The notes under the pieces are model-generated. The model was not told the origin of the DNA and ran no database searches. It saw only the letters and a list, made by a program, of their open reading frames with translations. A DNA stretch of 9,990 bases, taken from the NCBI GenBank assembly GCA_028572035.1, contig JAPVWE010000031.1:1-9990 (forward strand). Direction: 5' to 3'. The DNA comes from Desulfobacteraceae bacterium (GTDB taxonomy: Bacteria > Desulfobacterota > DSM-4660 > Desulfatiglandales > B25-G16). This document shows positions 5,623 through 9,990 of this stretch, one piece after another. Within the stretch, counting starts at the first letter, position 1; every line of letters starts with the position of its first letter. The position numbers and the translations under genes were made by a program.

Positions 5623-6360
5623 ATGGTTCCTAGCAGAGGCAAGAATGGGTTAGATCAAGGCAATATCTATATTGTTTCTACCCCAATAGGTAACCTGGAG
5701 GATATTACCTTAAGGGCCCTGAGGGTCTTGAAGGAAGTGGCATTGATTGCAGCTGAAAGTAGAGAACATACCAGGAAGCTATGCGCACATCATAATATCA
5801 AGACCCCAATAACCAGCTATAATAGCCATAATCAGCACTATAAAGGACGTATTCTTCTTGACAAGGCCAACTCAGGGCTCGACATTGCCCTTGTGAGTAG
5901 TGCAGGAACGCCTGGCTTGTCGGACCCTGGTTCCAGATTAGTGAGGGAGGCTATAGATGCCAATATAAGGTTAGTCCCGGTTCCAGGTGTATCGGCTTCC
6001 TTGACTGCACTTTCCATTTCTGGATTACCTACCAATAGATTCATCTTTGTTGGTTTTCTCTCAAACAAGAAAGGGAGACGCAGAAAGGAACTGGAAAATC
6101 TAGAGTCTGAACCGCGGACCATGATTTTCTTTGAATCTCCCCATCGGTTGGTTAAGATGCTTACCGATATGTATGAGATTCTGGGTGACAGGAATATTGC
6201 CCTTGCCAAAGAGATGACAAAGGTTTTTGAGGGGGTAAAAAGAGGGTCAGTCAGTGAGATACTATCTTTACTCAAGGATGAGCGGATTAGGGGGGAGTAT
6301 ACAATTATTGTTGAAGGCCGGAAGGAAAGAAAGAGGCCTATCTCTGTTATTGACAATTGA
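5623..6360 (+). CDS. rsmI: 16S rRNA 2'-O-ribose C1402 methyltransferase RsmI
   Basis: This tetrapyrrole-methylase-fold enzyme methylates the ribose of C1402 in the 16S rRNA decoding centre. Of 245 aa, residues 15-235 form the catalytic domain. They include IYIVSTPIGNLEDITLRAL (15-33), VSSAGTPGLSDPGSRLVREA (91-110), PVPGVSASLTALSISGLPT (119-137), FFESPHRL (169-176) and the closing LAKEMTKVFEGVKRG. The product lacks the roughly 40-residue C-terminal helical domain of the E. coli enzyme, as other short homologues do. The usual AEDTR motif reads AESREHT (44-50), an unusual change. The ATG at 5623 is the only in-frame start after the stop at 5566-5568. It has no ribosome-binding site and lies four bases beyond the repeat, so expression may depend on another mechanism. 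The product begins with about 14 non-conserved residues. Confidence 0.93.
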   Translation: MVPSRGKNGLDQGNIYIVSTPIGNLEDITLRALRVLKEVALIAAESREHTRKLCAHHNIKTPITSYNSHNQHYKGRILLDKANSGLDIALVSSAGTPGLSDPGSRLVREAIDANIRLVPVPGVSASLTALSISGLPTNRFIFVGFLSNKKGRRRKELENLESEPRTMIFFESPHRLVKMLTDMYEILGDRNIALAKEMTKVFEGVKRGSVSEILSLLKDERIRGEYTIIVEGRKERKRPISVIDN

Positions 6361-6387
6361 CAATCATCCGATTAGATTTAGAGAATC

Positions 6388-8457
6388 ATGGAAGAGATAA
6401 GATCGTTAAAAGTAATCAATGAACTCGGAATGCATGCCCGAGCAGCTGGCCATATAGTGGGGCTGGCAGGCAAATACAAGGCAAAATTGTTTCTAAGAAA
6501 GGATGCTCGTGAGGCAGATGGTTCAAGCATTTTATCTATTCTTTCACTTGCCTGCCCCAAAGGGAGTGAGATTGAGGCCAGAATAGTCGGCAAGGACGCC
6601 AAAGAATTTATGAATGAACTGGAAGGACTTTTTAACACTAAGTTTGGAGAGACCGCGGGAGGGCACTATCGCCCCAAAAAAAAGATAATGAAAGGGTTTC
6701 CTGTTTCCCCTGGTATCATTATTGGGAAAGCACATCATTTAGATAGATTCAAGACTCAGATTTTTCACAGAAAGTTACTCGACAGAAAAGAGGTAGACGG
6801 ACAGATTGATCGTTTTAAGCAGGCTGTGGACATGGCAAAGGAGCAGATCCAGAAGTTTAAATCCAGTATGTCAGAACAAGTAGAGGGATATGCCTTTGTC
6901 CTGGATACCCACTCAATGATCCTGGAGGATAGTCTGCTCTTTGATTCAACCCTAAAAAGGATCCGAAAGGAGAAGATTAATGCCGGATGGGCCTTGGAAA
7001 AATCGGTAAATAAAATCCACCAGCTCTTTAGACAGGTTGAGGATGATTACATTGGCCGTAGAATGGACGATGTGGATAGTGTAAGCGAAAGGGTATTACG
7101 GAATTTAGCGGGAGTTCAGCCAGATAGTATCGAAGGTATTAAAGAAGAGGTTATCATTGTAGCCCATAGTCTTTCGCCATGTGACATTGTTGAGATCAAT
7201 GTAAGTAATGTGACGGGCATTTTAACTGATGTTGGAAGTCGAACATCACATATGGCTATTATGTCTGAAGCCCTGGAGATACCGGTAGTCGTTGGATTGG
7301 AAAGTGCTACCGATATGATCTTGGATGGCGATCTTTTGATAGTGGATGGAAGTGCAGGCGAGGTTATTGTTAATCCTGACCCTGATACTATCATTTCCTA
7401 CGAAGACAGGAAAAAGCGTTACAACAGGTATAAATCTGCCATACATAGGGTCAGACATCTGCCTGCCGAGACCGTGGACGGATACAAGATAAGGATCCAG
7501 GCCAATATTGAGTTTTTGGCTGAGGCTAAGGCGGCAATTGAGAGTGGTGCAGAAGGTATAGGGCTCTACAGGACAGAATATCTGTATATGATTAAGAGAG
7601 ATTTTCCAGATGAACAAACCCTTTTTGATGACTATAGCCAGATTGCCAGAATAGTGGCCCCTAATCCAGTTACCATAAGGACTCTGGATATTGCAAGTGA
7701 TAAGATGGTATCAGATATGCAGACCAGCAGGGAAGATAATCCTGCTTTGGGTCTGAGGTCTATTCGATTTTGTCTGAATGAGCGAAAGGTATTCAAAACC
7801 CAGTTACGGGCCATCTTAAGGGCCAGTGTATATGGTAATTTCAGGTTGATGTTCCCAATGATATCAGGTTTGGGGCAATTTCTGGAGGCAAAGAGGGTCT
7901 TAAAGGGTGTTATGCGCTCTCTTGATGGAGAGGGCGTTGAATATGACAGAGAAATACCTATCGGAATTTTGATCGAGATTCCCTCTGCAACATCAATTGC
8001 AGATATTCTTGCAAAGCATGCTGATTTTTTCTCAATAGGAACCAATGACCTGATTCAGTATGCATTGGCCATAGACAGAGACAATGAACATGTTGCCCAT
8101 CTCTATGAACCTTTTCATCCAGCTGTTTTGAGGATGATACACCAGGTGGTCAAGGCGGGTAATGAGGAGGGGATTGAGGTATCCCTGTGCGGGGAGATAG
8201 CCGGTGATCCTCTTTCTATTTTGACACTCCTTTCTTTGGGTTTGAAGGAGTTTAGCCTGAATGTCGGCTCTATCCCGCTGATTAAGAAAATGATCAGAAT
8301 GATACCATTAGGGAAGGTGGGGGATGGTCTTACTGGAATATTAGAGTTACCTACCAGTAAGAGGATTGAGGATTTTGTTTTGAGGAAGGCAAAGTCTCTC
8401 CTGCCCGATGTTTTTGAGGAAGATGTTTTCACGTATAGGCCCCCTGGCACTGCTTAG
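6388..8457 (+). CDS. HPr-Enzyme I fusion (PEP-protein phosphotransferase)
   Basis: One 689 aa chain joins both general phosphocarriers of the PEP-dependent phosphotransferase system. Residues 1-88 are HPr: GMHARAA holds the phospho-histidine H16, and the DGSSILSILSLACPKG segment has the regulatory serine region (S46/S47). After a short linker, Enzyme I begins near 100 (KGFPVSPGIIIGKA). Its phospho-histidine is H288 in GSRTSHMAIMSEALEIPVVVG. The PEP-binding barrel (about 355-650) has GLYRTEYLYM (R395), RTLDI (R431), IEIPSA (E530), SIGTNDLIQYALAIDRDN (D554) and the catalytic cysteine C601 in LCGEIAGD. All key residues are present, so it should be active. PTS-IIA, EIIBC and HPr kinase are absent here, so the role (transport or regulation) is open. 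ATG 6388 has only a weak GAGA upstream. The gene follows rsmI by 27 bases. Confidence 0.95.
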   Translation: MEEIRSLKVINELGMHARAAGHIVGLAGKYKAKLFLRKDAREADGSSILSILSLACPKGSEIEARIVGKDAKEFMNELEGLFNTKFGETAGGHYRPKKKIMKGFPVSPGIIIGKAHHLDRFKTQIFHRKLLDRKEVDGQIDRFKQAVDMAKEQIQKFKSSMSEQVEGYAFVLDTHSMILEDSLLFDSTLKRIRKEKINAGWALEKSVNKIHQLFRQVEDDYIGRRMDDVDSVSERVLRNLAGVQPDSIEGIKEEVIIVAHSLSPCDIVEINVSNVTGILTDVGSRTSHMAIMSEALEIPVVVGLESATDMILDGDLLIVDGSAGEVIVNPDPDTIISYEDRKKRYNRYKSAIHRVRHLPAETVDGYKIRIQANIEFLAEAKAAIESGAEGIGLYRTEYLYMIKRDFPDEQTLFDDYSQIARIVAPNPVTIRTLDIASDKMVSDMQTSREDNPALGLRSIRFCLNERKVFKTQLRAILRASVYGNFRLMFPMISGLGQFLEAKRVLKGVMRSLDGEGVEYDREIPIGILIEIPSATSIADILAKHADFFSIGTNDLIQYALAIDRDNEHVAHLYEPFHPAVLRMIHQVVKAGNEEGIEVSLCGEIAGDPLSILTLLSLGLKEFSLNVGSIPLIKKMIRMIPLGKVGDGLTGILELPTSKRIEDFVLRKAKSLLPDVFEEDVFTYRPPGTA

Positions 8458-8468
8458 ACAGGTAGTAG

Positions 8469-8924
8469 ATGGAGAAAAAGATTGTTTGTCAGAACAGAAA
8501 GGCTCGCCATGATTATTTTATTGATGAGATTTATGAGGCAGGGATTGTTCTTATTGGGCCAGAGGTTAAATCTTTGAGAGAGGCGCGTGCCAGTCTTAGG
8601 GATAGCTACGCAAGGGTTAAAGATGGGGAGCTCTTTTTGCACAATATGCACATTACACCGTATCCTTTTGCACACCACTTAGATCTTGATCCCACGAGGA
8701 CAAGAAAGCTTCTCATGCAAAAGAGAGAGATCAAGAGGCTGACAGGAAAGACAGAGGAAAAGGGATATTCTTTAATCCCGTTATCTATTTATCTTTTGAG
8801 AGGAATAATCAAGGTTGAGCTTGCTGTGGCTAAGGGTAAGAGAAAATATGATAAGAGGTATGTTTTGAAAGAAAGGGAGATGAAAAGGGAGCTGGACCAG
8901 CTGAAAAAGAAAGATCGCTATTGA
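8469..8924 (+). CDS. smpB: SsrA-binding protein SmpB
   Basis: This protein binds tmRNA and brings it to ribosomes stalled on broken mRNA, where its C-terminal tail occupies the empty mRNA channel. The 151 aa product is a normal length. It has the family core NRKARHDYFIDEIYEAGIVL, GPEVKSLREARASLRDSYA and HNMHITPYPFAH. The conserved KRKYDKRYVLKEREMKREL lies near the end, followed by a lysine-rich tail. The ATG at 8469 is 11 bases after the preceding stop, with AGGT at 8460-8463 as a modest ribosome-binding site. It lies 60 bases upstream of ssrA, the partner RNA gene, a frequent and functionally telling pairing. Confidence 0.97.
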   Translation: MEKKIVCQNRKARHDYFIDEIYEAGIVLIGPEVKSLREARASLRDSYARVKDGELFLHNMHITPYPFAHHLDLDPTRTRKLLMQKREIKRLTGKTEEKGYSLIPLSIYLLRGIIKVELAVAKGKRKYDKRYVLKEREMKRELDQLKKKDRY

Positions 8925-8934
8925 ATAAAATATA

Positions 8935-8963
8935 TTGTTTTTGCTAGCGATTTATGCTTTAAT
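8935..8963 (+). promoter_or_regulatory. Putative promoter of ssrA
   Basis: TTGTTT (8935-8940) and TTTAAT (8958-8963) are separated by 17 bases in the AT-rich gap between smpB and ssrA. Transcription would begin about 15 bases before the mature tmRNA 5' end, consistent with a precursor trimmed by RNase P. The -35 match is only 3/6, so the call is tentative. Confidence 0.35.
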
Positions 8964-8984
8964 AGTACAAGTTCATTGAAAACT

Positions 8985-9337
8985 GGGGGCGAAACGGCTT
9001 CGACGGGGATAAAGAAGCTTAGGTTGCATACCGAGGTTCTGTTTGCTCGCTAAACAGGCAGAAAAACAATAAACGCAGACGATTATGCGTATGCTTTAGC
9101 CGCATAAATGGCTAACGTCCCGCCGTTCTTTCCTGCGAGGACGGATTGGGGCGCCGATCAGCAGGATAGCTGATCTGAGAGACCTGAATCTCAGGGAGGC
9201 GAAATTTTCTCAGGGTAGCCCTTCAGTCACCTCGCCCGATAGGGGTCTTGAGGGCGAATATCAAAGTTCGGGCTATGTATGTAGAGGCTTAAGTGGAATA
9301 TTTTCGGACGGGGGTTCGACTCCCCCCGCCTCCACCA
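8985..9337 (+). ncRNA. ssrA: Transfer-messenger RNA (tmRNA)
   Basis: This is a 353-base one-piece tmRNA that, with SmpB, rescues stalled ribosomes and tags the nascent protein for proteolysis. The 5' end GGGGGCGAAACGGCTTCGACGGGG is diagnostic. The acceptor stem pairs 8985-8991 with 9327-9333, including the G3-U pair (8987-9331) that specifies alanine charging. The T arm is GGGGG/TTCGACT/CCCCC (9310-9326), and CCA is encoded (9335-9337). The tag frame runs 9075-9107: GCA resume codon, then codons giving ADDYAYALAA and TAA. The TAAAC just before GCA keeps the adenosine important for frame setting. Downstream hairpins (9156-9175 and 9175-9194) fit the pseudoknot region. The tag ends in LAA, as for ClpXP/FtsH-type recognition. 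Confidence 0.97.
9075..9107 (+). other. tmRNA proteolysis-tag reading frame
   Basis: The resume codon GCA (9075-9077) is followed by nine sense codons and TAA (9105-9107), encoding ADDYAYALAA. With the alanine carried by tmRNA itself, the added tag would be A-ADDYAYALAA. The frame was chosen from the conserved upstream adenosine context and the standard C-terminal ALAA. Confidence 0.88.
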
Positions 9338-9459
9338 ATCAATTTCAGAATTCTCATCCACCTGCGCCAAGCATCCTCGAGTAAGGTTAAATAGCCCTTA
9401 CAGTCAGCTTCCGAGAGAAAGACCGCTTGCCCTTTAGTGGGTGACCCCTTGAACATTCC
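9338..9459. other. Intergenic region between ssrA and a convergent gene; no feature identified
   Basis: This gap of about 120 bases separates the tmRNA 3' end from the stop codon of the minus-strand gene. It contains one 6-bp inverted repeat (GTAAGG 9381-9386, CCTTAC 9396-9401) without a T-run on either strand, so no terminator can be supported. Base composition rises in G+C across it. No copy of the tmRNA 3' end is visible that would mark an att site. Confidence 0.5.
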
Positions 9460-9990
9460 CTAACACAAACGGTGGTGCAGGATCGGTGTGTGGTCGTCAG
9501 TGAGAACCTGCGCACTGCGCTTCGGTCGGAATCGGGGTTTGAACTGACGGGCGACAGTATTCAGGTTGAAACTGAACTCATGTCTCCTTTGGAGCAGATT
9601 GGCACGCTCGAGGGCCACGTCGGGCTTGAGATCAGGAACGTCTGTCCCTGGACACACCAGTATCGCGTTTGTTGTATGCCCCCCAAGAAACACATAACAG
9701 CGACCATAAACTGCCCGAAAAGTCTGAAGCTGTGCGTCTAAGAGCTGGTTCTTGCGAAAGACATTCGCCACTACCGCGCCTTTCGGATGAAGGATAGCTG
9801 CCACTTCTTGGAAGAACTCCCGCGTGACCATATGAAAGGGAATATACCCGTTGTTGAAGGCATCGAGTATAACCATATCATATGCCGGCCTGGGGTTCTT
9901 GGCGGCCTGTCGGCGAACGAACACACGACCGTCGGATACGTAGACGCGCAGCCTCTCATCGGGTTGAAAGAAGAAAAACTTCTTTGCTAC
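9460..9990 (-). CDS. Spermidine-synthase-like protein, 3' part (5' end outside window)
   Basis: The reading frame runs off the window edge, and its last 176 codons are visible. A GTG at 9922-9924 could be read as a start, but the frame continues upstream with clear family sequence (VAKKFFFFQPDERLRVYVSDGRVFVRR), so it is internal. The fold is that of polyamine aminopropyltransferases: VSDGR (D20) ends the cofactor-binding strand, and YDMVILDAF (D43) supplies the catalytic-type aspartate. IPFHMVTREFFQEVAAILHPKGAVVANVF, read in two parts (50-61 and 62-78), follows, with the closing VLTDDHTPI (162-170). DAF with IPFHMxTREF is typical of spermidine-synthase-like or membrane-fused (MFS/spermidine synthase) proteins, not classical SpeE, so the substrate is unknown. 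It converges on ssrA and has more G/C-ending codons than the genes to the left. Confidence 0.8.
   Translation of the reverse strand, partial: VAKKFFFFQPDERLRVYVSDGRVFVRRQAAKNPRPAYDMVILDAFNNGYIPFHMVTREFFQEVAAILHPKGAVVANVFRKNQLLDAQLQTFRAVYGRCYVFLGGHTTNAILVCPGTDVPDLKPDVALERANLLQRRHEFSFNLNTVARQFKPRFRPKRSAQVLTDDHTPILHHRLC

Noticed and set aside
9381..9401. Hairpin GTAAGG/CCTTAC as an ssrA terminator
   Set aside because: Only six pairs with a nine-base loop and no T-run on either strand.
9472..9741. Plus-strand reading frame of 89 codons
   Set aside because: It lies antisense to the spermidine-synthase-like gene, whose motifs are clear; the plus-strand product is not recognisable.

Overview
The window looks like ordinary bacterial chromosome: a dense, co-oriented housekeeping cluster of roughly 43% GC (by eye) covering about the first 9.3 kb. 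The gene order ffh, rpsP, khpA, rimM, trmD, SPOUT methyltransferase, rplS, rnhB, yraN, rsmI, together with a PF09936-type SPOUT protein beside trmD, resembles Desulfobacterota/'Deltaproteobacteria' and related uncultured lineages. That placement is an inference from gene order and was not tested by phylogeny. Two intergenic inverted-repeat elements resemble repeats common in such genomes.

Layout: positions 1-1407 hold a promoter and ffh (SRP GTPase). Positions 1468-3357 hold a promoter and the tightly packed rpsP-khpA-rimM-trmD block (30S protein S16, KH RNA-binding protein, 16S processing factor, tRNA m1G37 methyltransferase). Positions 3380-3548 are a 169-bp palindromic element with perfect 10-bp terminal inverted repeats. 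Positions 3573-5513 carry the SPOUT methyltransferase, rplS, rnhB and yraN. Positions 5521-5618 are a second repeat family, ending four bases before the rsmI start codon. Positions 5623-8924 carry rsmI, a one-chain HPr-Enzyme I PTS protein, and smpB. Positions 8985-9337 are a complete tmRNA gene with encoded CCA and a clear tag reading frame (ADDYAYALAA).

Most of these genes serve translation. They cover ribosomal proteins and their maturation (S16, L19, RimM, RsmI, KhpA), tRNA modification (TrmD), protein targeting (Ffh) and ribosome rescue (SmpB with tmRNA). RNase HII and YraN deal with nucleic acids. The HPr-EI fusion is the one signalling/transport protein and has no EII partner in view.

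Beyond the tmRNA the character changes. The DNA is richer in G+C, the strand flips, and the only gene is a spermidine-synthase-like methyltransferase-fold protein on the minus strand, cut by the window edge. The 3' end of ssrA is a classic integration site, so this may be the edge of an island, but no integrase or repeated att site is visible. I found no clearly new multi-gene system. The most interesting signals are the two repeat elements, the HPr-EI fusion, motif deviations in Ffh and RsmI, and the compositional break after ssrA.
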